Source: Ophiothrix spiculata
Taxonomy: Eukaryota > Echinodermata > Ophiuroidea > Amphilepidida > Ophiotrichidae
DNA length: 25,574 bases
Direction: 5' to 3' (one strand)
Assembly (NCBI GenBank): GCA_000969725.1
Contig: JXSR01S027781.1
The notes beneath the pieces are model-generated. The model was not told the origin of the DNA and searched no databases. It worked only from the letters and a program-made list of their open reading frames with translations. The position numbers were made by a program, and so were the translations under genes. Positions 9,799-20,181 of the stretch are shown here, piece after piece. Each line of letters opens with the position of its first letter. Positions within the stretch are counted from its first letter, which is position 1.

Positions 9799-10027
9799 TG
9801 AATGTACGCGTGGTGGTTTCTGTAACTTCATGCATCTGAAACCAATCTCCAGAGAGCTCCGTCGTGAACTCTACGGCCGCAGACGTCGACCTGACAAACG
9901 ACGCTCACGTTCCAGGTCTCGTAGCCGAGAAAAGAGGCGATCCCGCAGCCGAGATCGCGACAACAGGCCACGAAGAGATAAATCCCGCGACAGGGAAAGA
10001 TCACGCGAGAGGTCAGGAAGGTTTTAA
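9799..10027 (+). CDS. U2AF1: U2AF1 last exon: zinc finger 2 and RS domain
   Basis: The split Gly codon is followed by ECTRGGFCNFMHLKPISREL and RRELYGRRRR, completing the second CCCH finger (C-x7-C-x5-C-x3-H across the junction). The C-terminal arginine/serine-rich domain (RSRSRSRSREKRRSRSRDRD, then RDKSRDRERSRERSGRF) ends at TAA, 10025-10027. The final RSGRF is the same as in vertebrate U2AF1. The polyglycine stretch found in the human RS domain is missing. Summing the exons and assuming a 44-nt first coding exon as in vertebrates gives about 237 residues, against 240 in human, so the gene looks complete and functional. Confidence 0.95.
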
Positions 10028-10615
10028 TTCATCAGATGGCATCCGTTTGTTCAGAAGGTCTTTGGATTGGATTGCTTTGAAATACACTTTGTAAATTTTT
10101 TACGTCAAAAGGAGACATTATAACTGGTATTGTACTTGAAGGCCCTGTAGAAAGAACACCACAAATAGAAAATGCACAACACTCTTAATGTAAATATTAA
10201 TTGTGAAAGCAAAGTTTGAGATCCAAGAGTGAAGCAAGCCATTTCTGTTTTCGTTTCAGTTGCAAAATAATTTCTTCAGAAATTTGAAGCTCAGATTATT
10301 GATGTTTTTGTGTGGATTTCGATTTAATGCTTTCTTTGGATCAATAATTATACTTTAGGGCCCATCCACAATTTCAGTTTAAATTTAGGGTTAGGGTCAA
10401 GTGAGTGAGGGTCATGTCATTGTTATTGGTTAGGGTCAAGATTTAGATGGAATCCAAAGTATACTTTTCCTTTTCTTGTTTTTGTGAAAAAGAATAATTA
10501 GCTTTTGGTTTTATCAGGTTAACTTCAAAGTTCTCCACCAGGGATTGATAGGAATTGTAAGTGGTGTCATTTCACATTTACGTCCTTTCAATAAAATCCA
10601 TAGACTAGGTAAAGA
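10028..10615 (+). other. U2AF1: U2AF1 3' UTR
   Basis: AT-rich non-coding sequence runs from the stop codon to a little beyond the first AATAAA. The sequence includes a short GGGTTAGGGTCAAG-like doublet near 10388-10440. The end is inferred from the polyA signal, not seen directly. Confidence 0.6.
10590..10595 (+). terminator. U2AF1: AATAAA polyadenylation signal
   Basis: This is the first canonical AATAAA after the U2AF1 stop codon, about 560 nt downstream. Cleavage would be expected some 10-30 nt further on. Confidence 0.65.
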
Positions 10616-10883
10616 CTGAAGAATCCATGACATGACCAAAAAAAATTTTACAGGAGGACAAACCTTTCATTTAGGGTCGGCCTGGTCAGTCAAGTCAAAT
10701 TGTTCTTTTTCTTTCTCTTGAGTCTTTCCCTTTTCAGGATGCCAAAATTGGCTAAAAAGGCAACAAATTTGAAAAATCGGTGGAAAATTTTGAAAACCTT
10801 TGAACGGTATATTATGTGATATCTGCTTTTCCACCACAACTCTTCTTTCATGAAGATGGCTCTGAAGAGCAAACAAGATGCGA

Positions 10884-11246
10884 NNNNNNNNNNNNNNNNN
10901 NNNNNNNNNNNNNNNNNNNNNNNNNNNNNNNNNNNNNNNNNNNNNNNNNNNNNNNNNNNNNNNNNNNNNNNNNNNNNNNNNNNNNNNNNNNNNNNNNNNN
11001 NNNNNNNNNNNNNNNNNNNNNNNNNNNNNNNNNNNNNNNNNNNNNNNNNNNNNNNNNNNNNNNNNNNNNNNNNNNNNNNNNNNNNNNNNNNNNNNNNNNN
11101 NNNNNNNNNNNNNNNNNNNNNNNNNNNNNNNNNNNNNNNNNNNNNNNNNNNNNNNNNNNNNNNNNNNNNNNNNNNNNNNNNNNNNNNNNNNNNNNNNNNN
11201 NNNNNNNNNNNNNNNNNNNNNNNNNNNNNNNNNNNNNNNNNNNNNN
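10884..11246. other. assembly gap (363 N)
   Basis: A run of unknown bases. It probably hides the left part of the GC-rich repeat whose right end is at 11405. Any open frame drawn across it is meaningless. Confidence 1.
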
Positions 11247-11405
11247 TACTGAAATCTTAAGGGCGCGCGGAGCGCGCAAAAATGGGCTAATTTCAGCAGT
11301 ATGTCCCCTGTTGTTGGTCCAAATTTTTTTCATGTAGTGGCGATTTGGCGCCCCCCTAGAGGTGGCGCCCGGGGCAACTTGCCCCCACCCCTAGCTACGC
11401 CGCTG
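11247..11405. mobile_element. right end of a GGCGTAGCTAG-type DNA transposon
   Basis: The sequence ends CCCCTAGCTACGCCGCTG, the inverse of CAGCGGCGTAGCTAGGGG, the same kind of terminus as in the elements at 14907, 15025 and 16129. GC-rich self-complementary blocks (GGGCGCGCGGAGCGCGC, and GGTGGCGCCCGGGGCAACTT) lie just inside. The left end is in the assembly gap, so no TSD can be checked. Confidence 0.6.
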
Positions 11406-12551
11406 GTTGTTCGCTATCAGAATAAGTGAAAAAAAACCACAGTTGTATAAATATTTAAAGTTTGATCAGAGTCTAGTTTACATCCCTTCTAAGGGTGCAC
11501 TTAAAATACTGTAGAGTGTCAGTATATGGCACATCATGTTTTGCTTCAAAACATGGCATTTACCACAAAACCAACAGATATGATTGGCTGAACAGATGCT
11601 AAAATGTAAGCTGCATTTGTCTTAAATCAGAATAGATAATAATTTGTCACAATTTATCAGCCACATTGTCACGATGAAGTGAAACAGAAACTGGAAAACG
11701 TGCCAAGTACTGGTACTTTGCAGTAGTCAATCACATATTTGGTAACGTTTTCACATCTTGCAAAAGATGAGATCGAAGTGAAGAGCTAATGTACTGAAAA
11801 TTATCTAACAATTATTAGCTGTTGTGTTCATAGATTTACAGATCCCCGCCATCTGTAACTTCAGCGTGGGGATCAAATTGGTAGTATTCAGGTTTTTGCC
11901 GATAATGCATCGCATCTTGTTGTAATTCACAGACACTGAAAACACATTTGTGTGCTTTGTCTCTACTAATAACTTTATCTGGGCGCACAAAGTTGATTTT
12001 GGTGGGAACCAAGTGTACCTGAATACACCCATTTCGAGCACCATGGCTGACGATGCCATTACACGGGCTAGTATAAAGTCCGATATCTCCCCTACAAATC
12101 TATGGTTATGTTGGTAATTATTTTGTAAGCTTTTTATCAAATTGATGTTGTAGTCTGTATAAAACTGTAGATCATATGTGTTGGTATGTGCTTCATTAAA
12201 AATCTGCCCAAAGTGAATTTTTTGTTTACCATTTTGTGCTTTATGTAGAGGTATTTTTGAATTTCTTGAACTGTAAACGTGAATATATTTGTGCTTGGTA
12301 ATTTTTACACATTGCTTATTTTGAATCATTTCGCACATTTTTTTTTTTGCTCAGATGATTTTTGTAACGTGCAGTGGTTTACACATACCATTTTTTCGTG
12401 GTATATTTATTTATGCGCTAGGCAAATTGTAGAGCGAAATGTACCACTTGTACAGTAACACAAAATCCATGCGGCAAGATCATTTCTCCTTAAATGATTA
12501 CGAGTCATGTAATCATTTGGTAATCTTGTTTGTCAAACATAGCTTAAATAA
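11406..12551. other. intergenic, no convincing gene
   Basis: Mostly AT-rich DNA. A 178-codon open frame on the minus strand (11805-12338) is the longest open stretch in the window, but it has no domain, a weak start context and overlaps TE-like sequence. A more GC-rich block at 11990-12110 has an ATG in good context on the + strand (12043) with only 24 codons. A roughly 42-bp segment at 11579-11620 is repeated with changes at 13036-13077 (GCTGAAC.GATG.TAAAATGTAAG). Confidence 0.6.
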
Positions 12552-12752
12552 TACTGTATAAGTAGTATTTTTCGCGCACAATGAAAAAAGCGCGAAAATA
12601 AATCCACCGCGAAAATTAATGTGTATCTGTTGTAAAGTAAATTCCGTACTAGTTCAATGTTCATGTGCGCGAAAATAAAAACACGCGAAATGGTCCAAAA
12701 TTAGCCATGGACTAAAATTACTGATCGCGAAAATATTGTGCGTTTACAGTAT
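12552..12752. mobile_element. GCGAAAATAAA-rich MITE
   Basis: The ends TACTGTAT and TTTACAGTA are inverted and would leave TA as the target duplication. The 200-bp interior repeats CGCGAAAAT/GCGAAAATAAA words five or more times. Similar CGCGAAA-rich repeats are familiar from marine invertebrate genomes. Non-coding. Confidence 0.55.
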
Positions 12753-13250
12753 TTGAATTTACATCGGTGTTAATTTTGGTTTAATCATGTGCTGTATAGT
12801 GGTAACTTTTTGCGATACATTTATTTTTATGCTATTTGTGCTAAATGTGTCTAGACCGAAAATAAGTGACCCACGAAAAGTGGTATGTTTGATATCACAA
12901 ACATTGAAAAATTAACCAGCCTGAAAATTAAAATGTGCGAAATAATTCAAAATTAGTTGTAGATAAAAATCCAGACCCAAATTTTTGGCAATTTTACGGT
13001 CGGTCGCAGAGGGCAAACAAACATTTTTTTTTAGGCTGATCTGATTTGCTGAACTGATGATAAAATGTAAGTTGCAACTTAATTGATTAATGTATCATCA
13101 TACATCAGTAGTTAGAATTAAAAGTTACGGCATATGTTTGGTGTCTTGGGTAGAGTGAGGTGCAGGATTGTGTCTTTTTGAGAAAATGTTCCCATTCAAT
13201 GGCAATACTCCATTCATAAATAAGTTCATATTTTGTAGGATTGGAGATAA
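12753..13250. other. intergenic, no gene seen
   Basis: AT-rich sequence that includes the second copy (13036-13077) of the segment at 11579-11620. No coding potential was recognised. Confidence 0.6.
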
Positions 13251-13562
13251 ATATGATAAATTATGAGTGGCAAATCCAAAATTTTACTCACTACTTTAGT
13301 TTTCGCCATCTTGGCTGATGGCAATACAAATTCGCAAGAAGGGGGCCAAAGTACTCAACCGTGATGAGGATACACTCTAGATCACATGTATGATTCGCTG
13401 CTTATCAACAAACATCACAAACCTGTGGAAGAGACTAGACTAACATCAAGTTTCCCAGGAGAAGCAGTGAACCAAGGCACTTGTGATCAAGCCATCAGCC
13501 AAGATGGCGAAAGCTAAAGTAGTGAGTAAAATTTTGGATTTGCCATTCATAATTTATCATAT
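13251..13562. mobile_element. MITE with 71-bp near-identical inverted repeats
   Basis: 13251-13321 and 13492-13562 are reverse complements over 71 bp with only two mismatches by eye (for example TCGCCATCTTGGCTGATGG against CCATCAGCCAAGATGGCGA). The 170-bp centre is unrelated and non-coding. The high arm identity suggests a recent insertion or arm conversion. A 14-bp direct repeat AATACTCCATTCAT lies at 13204-13217 and 13565-13578, close to the two sides. Confidence 0.85.
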
Positions 13563-13800
13563 ATAATACTCCATTCATTTCTTTTCAAGAACGGCGCAAT
13601 TCTACAAATAGATACAATACTGCACCTTGATGTCTTGTAGGGCTTGGTTCAAAATATTTCCCGGAATTTTATTTTATAATATGACAATGAAGTACCTGAT
13701 TTGAGTATTTATGCAAAGATTAATTGGCGTATCTTCTATACCTTCATGATTTTGGTGGCCCTCGGGGCTTAAATAGTGCCAGCTGCAAAAAGGGATTATG
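13563..13800. other. intergenic, no gene seen
   Basis: AT-rich spacer between two inverted-repeat elements, with the second copy of AATACTCCATTCAT at its left edge. Confidence 0.6.
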
Positions 13801-14262
13801 CCCCGGGTGCCACTCATCTGTAGAACTTGTTATCATGCCTGTAAATTGGCTTCCTGTACCCTAAGCTAGGATTCCTGAAGTAAATTATAACAGATACCCC
13901 AAGTACCCTAAACAAGGATTTTTTTGAATAAAAAAGTACCCCAAGTACAGACACTGATTTAAAATACATTATAATTAGACAGTATTGTGGATTAACACAC
14001 CCTAGCAAGGAAAACCAAACACAATTTTCTGACCAATGCATGTTAAAATATGATTCCAAATGCAGGCGTAAAATGGGTAATTGTTCTATATATACCCTAT
14101 GAGAGGATTGCCATATCAGTGAAAATACATACCCTAAAGTCTTGAAATTGCCTGTTTTGATACCCTAAACAAAGATCCTGTATAGGATCCTAGTTTTGCT
14201 TTTCAAAACTACCATAAAGAATGGTTACAAGTTCCACAATAAGATAAGTGGCACCCGGGGGG
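13801..14262. mobile_element. GGCACCCGGGG-ended element with TACCCTAAACAAGGAT repeats
   Basis: The ends are CCCCGGGTGCCACTCATC (13801-13818) and GATAAGTGGCACCCGGGG (14243-14260), 17 of 18 bases complementary. TTATG lies on each side (13796-13800, 14263-14267), a likely 5-bp target duplication. The interior holds degenerate copies of TACCCTAAACAAGGAT at irregular spacing (near 13856, 13902, 14092, 14130, 14160). Non-coding. Confidence 0.7.
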
Positions 14263-14439
14263 TTATGAGGACTTTTCGCAAATTCGAGGTCTCTGGTATT
14301 TCAATCTTCGCAAAATGTGGTATTTTGATTGGTTTTCTTTCACAAAATTGTCCAAACTTCGCGCCAAATAGTGCAAATTAGAGCATTTCTTCACACAAAA
14401 CTTATTAGAAATTTTGTGCTTAAAAAGATCTAATTTGGG

Positions 14440-14880
14440 CAACCCCGCCCCCTTCCAGGGGGCACTCCCATATATTAGCACACGTCATGCTCCGGTGCGC
14501 TCTCACCAAGTGTCGCCCTTTTTAACTGAGCTGTCAGCCCGTCACCTGACCCCCTATTTTTTGAAGTCCAACCTTAACCCTCTATTTATGGTGTATCTAT
14601 TGCACTGATTTTCGAGAACATACACGGAATGACCCCTTTTTAACAGTTTTGATTTTTTGTCCACCGCTTACAACATTTTGAAGATGGTGATTTTTCAAAT
14701 GTCAAAATTAGCACACGATACATTTGACTCAAAATTTGGAAGATTTGGTATAATATGGACAAGTCCCTTTTTATTAAAAATTGGGTATTTGGATGGGTAG
14801 CTTTTCAAATTCACACGGTCACATTCCTACCCAAACCTAATTTGAGTATCCCCCTCCCCTGGGGTGGGAACATTAGGCCT
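14440..14880. repeat. GGGGGCACTCCC-type dispersed repeat
   Basis: It starts in a GC-rich block with CCAGGGGGCACTCCCATATA and ends near TATCCCCCTCCCCTGGGGTG. Both borders include CTAATTTGGG/CTAATTTGAG in the same orientation. The style (GGGGGCACTCCCATAT and ACCCCCTATTTTTTGAAGTC) is that of a high-copy invertebrate repeat, recognised only by appearance. Non-coding. Confidence 0.45.
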
Positions 14881-14906
14881 AATTGTTGAAAAAGGATCAT
14901 TCTGTA

Positions 14907-15204
14907 CAGTGGCGTAACCAGGTTTTCGAAACTGAGGGGGCCACAATATGAAAATGAACCGACAGAACTGTACTGAGTGCTGTTTCGCCGCCCGGCCTGC
15001 GGCCGGTCGGCTCAATTTTACCCGTGGCGTAGCTAGAGGGGGGGCCGGGGCCCCCCCATTAATGACCTGTCCGTCGGTTAAAAAAAGCGCCCGTCGGTAA
15101 AGTTAAGCAGGCCGGGCGGCGATACAGCACTCAATACAATTCTGTCGGTTCATCTTCATATTGTGGCACCCCCAGTTTCGAAAACCTGGCTACGCCACTC
15201 TGTA
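14907..15204. mobile_element. palindromic MITE, CAGTGGCGTAACCAGG ends
   Basis: About 95-bp inverted arms: 14908-15001 against 15107-15199 (for example ACCAGGTTTTCGAAACTGAG and CCCCCAGTTTCGAAAACCTG). CTGTA lies at 14902-14906 and 15200-15204, a likely 5-bp target duplication. The central ~105 bp includes another terminus of the same general type, GTGGCGTAGCTAGAGGGGGG at about 15024, suggesting a nested or rearranged copy. Confidence 0.82.
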
Positions 15205-15874
15205 AGAGCGGCAAGTTACAAAATCTATGAAAACAGGCTTTATTCATCTTAAAACTTAAGAGCATAGGGCCCATACTTCAAAAACTTGGGTTATATATAT
15301 ATGCCTACTGCTTCATATTTTTGTTTTGTATAACTTTTTTAGCCCTGTTGGAAAGGTTGAACAGTCCCTGTAACAGCTTATCATGCTTGTGGGTGTTTAA
15401 AAGTTCCGCCTTTTAGGACGTATCGTAAAGCATCATGGGAGAAATCATTTCCGGTGCCTGGATAAGTTGAAAGCTGCGCCGTCACCGCAGAACGATTCTT
15501 AAACACAATAAGCGGACATTTTATACACAACAGTAAATGGAACTTAATTTATAGTAGGCCTATGCAAGAAAAGTCCATGATTTGACATGATTCACTTTGA
15601 AAATGATATCAAATGCCTGACCCGCAAAATTGATAAATATTATAATGAGGTCAAAAGAGATCTCAGTGCGGTTGCGTTTTCCTCTTCAGCTGCAGTGGCG
15701 TACGATTAAAGCCCCCATACAATCCACAACACTCACATTGCTATTGAAGCAAAATAGTGAACGGATGGAACCAAAGTAAAGCGATGAAAACCTGATCAAG
15801 TGTTGCTGAATCGAAATAGCGTGTAGAGGTTAGTGATTTCCACAGTCAGATCAGTCACGGTTCGTTCCCTTACA
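15205..15874. other. intergenic, no gene seen
   Basis: It includes a less AT-rich stretch at 15400-15500 with CpG-containing words (TTCCGCCTTTTAGGACGTAT, GCTGCGCCGTCACCGCAGAA), which could be unique or regulatory DNA. No coding frame or RNA gene was recognised. Confidence 0.5.
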
Positions 15875-16035
15875 TTTGTTTGTTTGTTTGTTATTTATTC
15901 AGCATATGTGGTACAAAGATGAAAACATTAAATATTGACAAAACATACAAAATATCAATAACAAAATATCAGCTCCCCTGAAAAGGCTTTAAAAAACATA
16001 CAAAAGCAAATAATTTAAATCAGTACTAAAACCAA
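15875..16035 (-). mobile_element. 3' tail of a CR1/L2-like LINE (5'-truncated)
   Basis: Read on the minus strand, the sequence CTTTGTACCACATATGCTGA is followed by ATAAATAA and a short (CAAA)n tail (15875-15892 on the + strand). Non-LTR retrotransposons of the CR1/L2 group end this way, with a microsatellite tail rather than long polyA. No reverse transcriptase remains; only about 160 bp of 3' UTR are left. Confidence 0.5.
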
Positions 16036-16128
16036 CATATGCTAGGATGGCCCATAAAGTCTGGCTACTCTTGCAAACTTATTTCCAATGGGGTCCAACA
16101 AACCATTTCATTTGAGGGGCAAAACAAG

Positions 16129-16230
16129 TGGCGTAACCAGCGGGGCGCGCATGCAGGGGGCGGGAGCCCCCCCCCCCCCCGAAAAAAAAAATGTCCGCCC
16201 CCGCTCGCCCCCCGAATGAAATCAAGCTCT
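16129..16230. mobile_element. left end of an AGTGGCGTAACCAG-type element
   Basis: AAGTGGCGTAACCAGCGGGG, then GGGGGCGGGAG followed by a long C run, an A run, and CGCCCCCCGAATGAAATCAA. The terminus matches the left end at 14907. No matching right end was found, so it is truncated or the partner end has diverged. Confidence 0.55.
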
Positions 16231-16414
16231 AGAAAAGTACAGAGTTTCAATATAGTACATGGTATAAATGTAACTGCACGAAATTTAACTATTTTCTGGG
16301 TCAGTTTTCAAAAATTTCCAAAATGGCAATAATTTACGAAAATTATTTTGAACCAAAAATAAAACAATTTTTATGAGTTTTAGCAAAATTTGGATGATTT
16401 GCTACATGATGTAA

Positions 16415-16661
16415 GGGGAGCGTGGCCGAGCGGTTAGAGTACGTAACGGGTCTCGTAATTATACTGAGGTTGTGGGATCGAGCCCCGCCGGTCGGGCGGT
16501 TTTCGTCTCTTTGTTTCCTTGGGCAAGAAACTTTACTTGCTCCGTGGTTCGGAAGTCACGTAAAACCGTTGGTCCCTTGTACGAATAGACTCCTTCACAG
16601 TGGGGTAGGCCTCATGATGCATTTCATGCAAGTATACTGTGTATCATTGATTGATTGATGA
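16415..16661 (+). mobile_element. tRNA-derived SINE with MIR-like core and ATTG tail
   Basis: The head looks like a tRNA: A box TGGCCGAGCGGTTAGAG (16423-16439) and B box GGGATCGAGCCCC (16474-16486) of the RNA polymerase III promoter. The middle has CCTTGGGCAAGAAACTTTA (16517-16535), very like the CCTTGGGCAAGTCACTTAAC core of mammalian MIR and other CORE-SINEs. It ends in ATTGATTGATTGATG (about 16646-16660), a tail typical of SINEs mobilised by LINEs with microsatellite ends. No open frame here is meaningful. It is not a functional tRNA, since the anticodon arm and acceptor do not pair properly. Confidence 0.85.
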
Positions 16662-17024
16662 AAAATTTTGGGGTGTAACTTATTGTTTCTGAACAACTTA
16701 CCACAAATTTTCCGGTAAACATTGAGTTTATAATGCTTTTATATAAGGTTGACAACTAATTTTTGTCACAAAAAAGGAGCCCTTAAAATTTTTAAGGTCA
16801 AAAAGGGCCGCGAAAAGTTTCCTCAATATTTGTTTTGCATCATCGTTAGCAGTATATCGTTAGGTGCTTACCGTGGGTCCCATTTTAGCCCCAAATTAAA
16901 AACCCTATTATTGAAATATAAATAAAAGTATATTTTCTAGAAAATCGGAGGATTTGCATCATATTACTGAACATGATGCATGGTGAGGTCACTGTGGCCG
17001 CTAAGGTCCAAAAATCATGTTTTG
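16662..17024. other. intergenic, no gene seen
   Basis: AT-rich sequence without recognised features. With 17386-17830 it seems to form the flanks into which the GTTTAAAC element was inserted. Confidence 0.5.
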
Positions 17025-17385
17025 CACTGTTAAAACACTGTTTAAAATGTTGTTGTTTAAAAAAACGTTGTTTAAAGTGTTGTTGTTTAAAGTTTTAAAC
17101 AACAATGTTCAGTTTGTTATTAAATTCGTGCATGCAGTGTTGTTTTAATCAATGTTGTTTATAAAAATGTTGTTTAAAGTAAATTTTTTTAAACAACCAT
17201 TGTATCAATAGATCATTGCTCAACCTTGTTTAAACAATATTTTACACAGTATTGTTTAAAAATTCAACAACTGATGTTTAAATTTTTAAACAAGTTGTTT
17301 ATATTCTGAACAAGTTGTTTAATGTTTAAACAAGGTTGAACGATGATCTATTGATACAACGTTGTTCAATTTTTTTCTAACAGTG
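17025..17385. mobile_element. GTTTAAAC-array palindromic element
   Basis: It starts CACTGTTAAAACACTG and ends CTAACAGTG, short inverted termini. Between them GTTTAAA or TTTAAAC occurs about a dozen times in both orientations. A larger inverted pair, ATCAATAGATCATTGCTCAA (17211-17230) against TTGAACGATGATCTATTGAT (17336-17355), is part of a longer arm that runs outward on both sides. It is non-coding and could form many alternative hairpins. Confidence 0.75.
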
Positions 17386-18882
17386 TGGGGCCCACATTTT
17401 ACGGGAGTTGAAGCTAACTAGTTTTGCTTAGTAAAGTTTCAAACCATTTTATTTTTAAGGATCTAAAAGGCAATATCTAGGAACGTATTTTTTTCTTGGT
17501 TTTTGAGATAGGCCTATTGTCAAAAATTGGTCCACTTGAAAAATGTCAAAAATCCCACCGCTGCCACCATATTTGGCAAAACATGACTCTCTGACCTATT
17601 TTGGCAATAATTTACAAGATAAAAATATAAAAAAAATGGAAAATACGTGCTTAGATAGATTTTTCTAGATTTTTAAAAGTAATGTGGTTCGAAATTTTAA
17701 CAAACCCGAGTAAAGTTAGGCCCAAAACAGTGGCCCGCAAAACGTAATTTCTGGATCTCAGGGCCTAAATTAGCCTACTCATTTTGGTCCAAAAATGCCC
17801 CCCCCCCCCCCCTGGAATATGTGTTAGGAAGACGAAGGTTAAAGCGCAATTTTATTCAATTCTTAATTTCGTCAAAATGTAAGATAGGCAATCATATATA
17901 ATAAAGTGACAATACATGTACTTTACTTTTCTTCGCATCTCGATCGAGTGTCTCCGATTGACAACATCGTTTCGCAGGTCATTGTGAAATAAACCAACTG
18001 GCAACCTTATCGTGATTTGGACCCCAGCAGGTACTGAAAGTAGAGTAATTTTCTTAGATTTGTAAGAGAAAACTGCGTAGAATTATGTTGATCACTGTTT
18101 AATCATGTTCTGTTAGTTGTGTTTTGATGGTATTAATAGCAGATAGTAAGTGTTGCGTGGGTTTTAAGTGACAATTTGTAGGTGACATGCATCCGAATTT
18201 CGACTTGGGTCGACCGACTCTGTACTGTACAGTGTATTGCTGAATGAGCTTGAACATGACAGTGCATTGGAACATGCATCGCATGTACCGAATGATTTTG
18301 TCAACATGTTCTGCTGTTGTTTTTGGTATGGATTTAAGTGACGTACCGTATCTATATTTTTCGAAATGTTGGTGGGTATATTGTATGATTTATTCAGTAG
18401 TCAGGAATCATGGGAATGCGCATTTTCTTTGCACAAATGATCATGATGATTGATCAATTGAAATTTGAATAAACTCAAGTTGGAAGTTCAATCATGAAAT
18501 TGAATGTGCAACTTGACACAATTAATGATAATACACACAGAAGTGACATCATGATTAATATATCTGTATCTGAGACAATGCTTTTAAAACGATGATGTCA
18601 TGCAGTATTTCTGAACCGGGATCCATCAAACTTCAGCTTGAGTTTCTCAAGACTCAAGCAAATTGCTACCACCAAGATAAACGTCTGACTTCCGAGATTC
18701 CATACTGTTATGGACCTGTTACCATTACCAGGTCATAACGTAACATAGGCCTAAATGTAACAGGGACTTCCATTTGAAATTTCCAGGCGCTCATACCAGA
18801 AGCTCTCCTGAAGTTCTTTAGGGAAAATTTAAATGCTAATTATAGGCCTACCATCAATCATGCAAAGTGCTGGGTATTTCCA
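17386..18882. other. intergenic, TCTAGGAACG repeat copy and C-tract
   Basis: 17465-17580 (TCTAGGAACGTATTTTTTTC, then CCCACCGCTGCCACCA) resembles 23340-23520 and 3275-3310. A run of 15 C lies at 17798-17812. 17831-18882 shows no gene; it has an imperfect stem at 18542-18602 (TGACATCATG / GATGATGTCA) and another at 18710-18740 (ATGGACCTG / CAGGTCAT). Confidence 0.5.
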
Positions 18883-20181
18883 GCGTTACTCGCGTTACTG
18901 TTTTTGCGCCATTTCCTCTTTCAAGTGCTGTAGTTTGTACAAAAGGTGGACTACGTCTGTAGTAACAACCAAACTTTCTGGCAAAATATGTGACCGGGGC
19001 AGTCGTCGAAAAAAGCGTTACTCGCGTTACCTTTTTTTGACATGCAAAATTTGACACAACTTTGATTTACTTGTTTGCTCAAAATAAAAGACTTTCAAGC
19101 AATTGATTAGGCCTATATTTATAAAATACCCATGGTATTGAAGTACAAACCAGTACAGTTAAATCTGCAGAACTATAACTTGTAAAAATTGGGGAGCATA
19201 AAGACTGTAATACTCGCGTTACCGTTACTCGCGTTACTGATTTGTCCACTCATTTGAAAATGGTCTAATAACAGGTTTACTCCTATAATTTTCATCATGT
19301 TTCTATTGTTCAGTCTTGTAAACTTCAAACTTTTCCATTGAATACACAATAATGGCAAAAGACAAGATTGTTGATGACAAATTACCAATAAAACATTTCT
19401 GTTTCACGCGTTACCGTTACTCACGTTACTATTTTCTTAATTTGGTAAGAAATACACCCAAAATTTCTTAGAAATAACCTAAGATGATTTGTAAGAGATC
19501 ATTACATCATATTTAGTCTGTAAACAGCACAATTTAATCCCTAAATATTTGAAAATCAGTACATTTTGTATGTTACTTTTATTTTGAATATAGTTGGAAC
19601 TTGTGATAGTGCCTGTGAACCTCCCATACTACCTAAAAAATGAGTGAATATGACTTCATTTAATCTCTAAAAATATAAATTATGAAAATGTTTACTTGTC
19701 TTTATATTTAATTATCACACCTAAACTAGCTGAGCACCTTTTAATTTGCACTGCACTGACTGCACAAATTGTAATCAAGTGCATTAAAATAGGCTATTTA
19801 CTTGTAGCAAACACTCTGGGCTCACTGCATTTAACAAACATCAATATTTAAAGCTGCAAGAATTTTTTTCAGGTTACTCCTAATTGTCTCTTACCAGAAA
19901 CCAGTAAAAATGTATTAGAATGTTGGACTAAGTATTTACTTTTGTCATCAAAACTTTACTGTTACTCGCTATACCTCTGTTACTGAATGTTACCCGTTAC
20001 TCGCGTTACCATTTTAAGGAGCTCTGTATTTTGCTGTTGGAATCAATGATAATTTTCTGTGGTTATTTTCTTATTTAGTATGATGGGTATGAGGAAAGTT
20101 CAAAATGGCAAAGGCCTAAAAATTAAGAGATCCTTCAACAAGATATTAGAAAAATTGTGTCTTTTTGTTACTCGCGTTACC
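18883..20181 (+). repeat. dispersed GTTACTCGCGTTAC motif array
   Basis: GCGTTACTCGCGTTAC or a close variant occurs at about 18883, 19015, 19208, 19223, 19405, 19417, 19958, 19995 and 20167, always in the same orientation. The DNA between copies is AT-rich and not visibly repeated. The motif was not seen elsewhere in the window. It is two GTTAC units separated by TCGC, sometimes extended (GTTACCGTTACTCGCGTTAC). Function unknown: it could be subterminal binding sites of a large transposon, a decayed satellite or clustered sites for a host protein. Confidence 0.8.

Noticed and set aside
9830-10094. Overlapping + strand frame at 9864-10094
   Set aside because: Out-of-frame shadow of the U2AF1 RS-domain exon.
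10816-11337. Open frames of up to 173 codons over 10816-11337 on both strands
   Set aside because: They run across the block of unknown bases and are artefacts.
12043-12117. Short + strand frame MADDAITRAS... as a first exon
   Set aside because: Good start context, but only 24 codons and no clear donor or downstream exon.
18883-20181. CRISPR-like array
   Set aside because: The genome is eukaryotic, spacing between motif copies is irregular (15 to about 540 bp) and the motif is too short.
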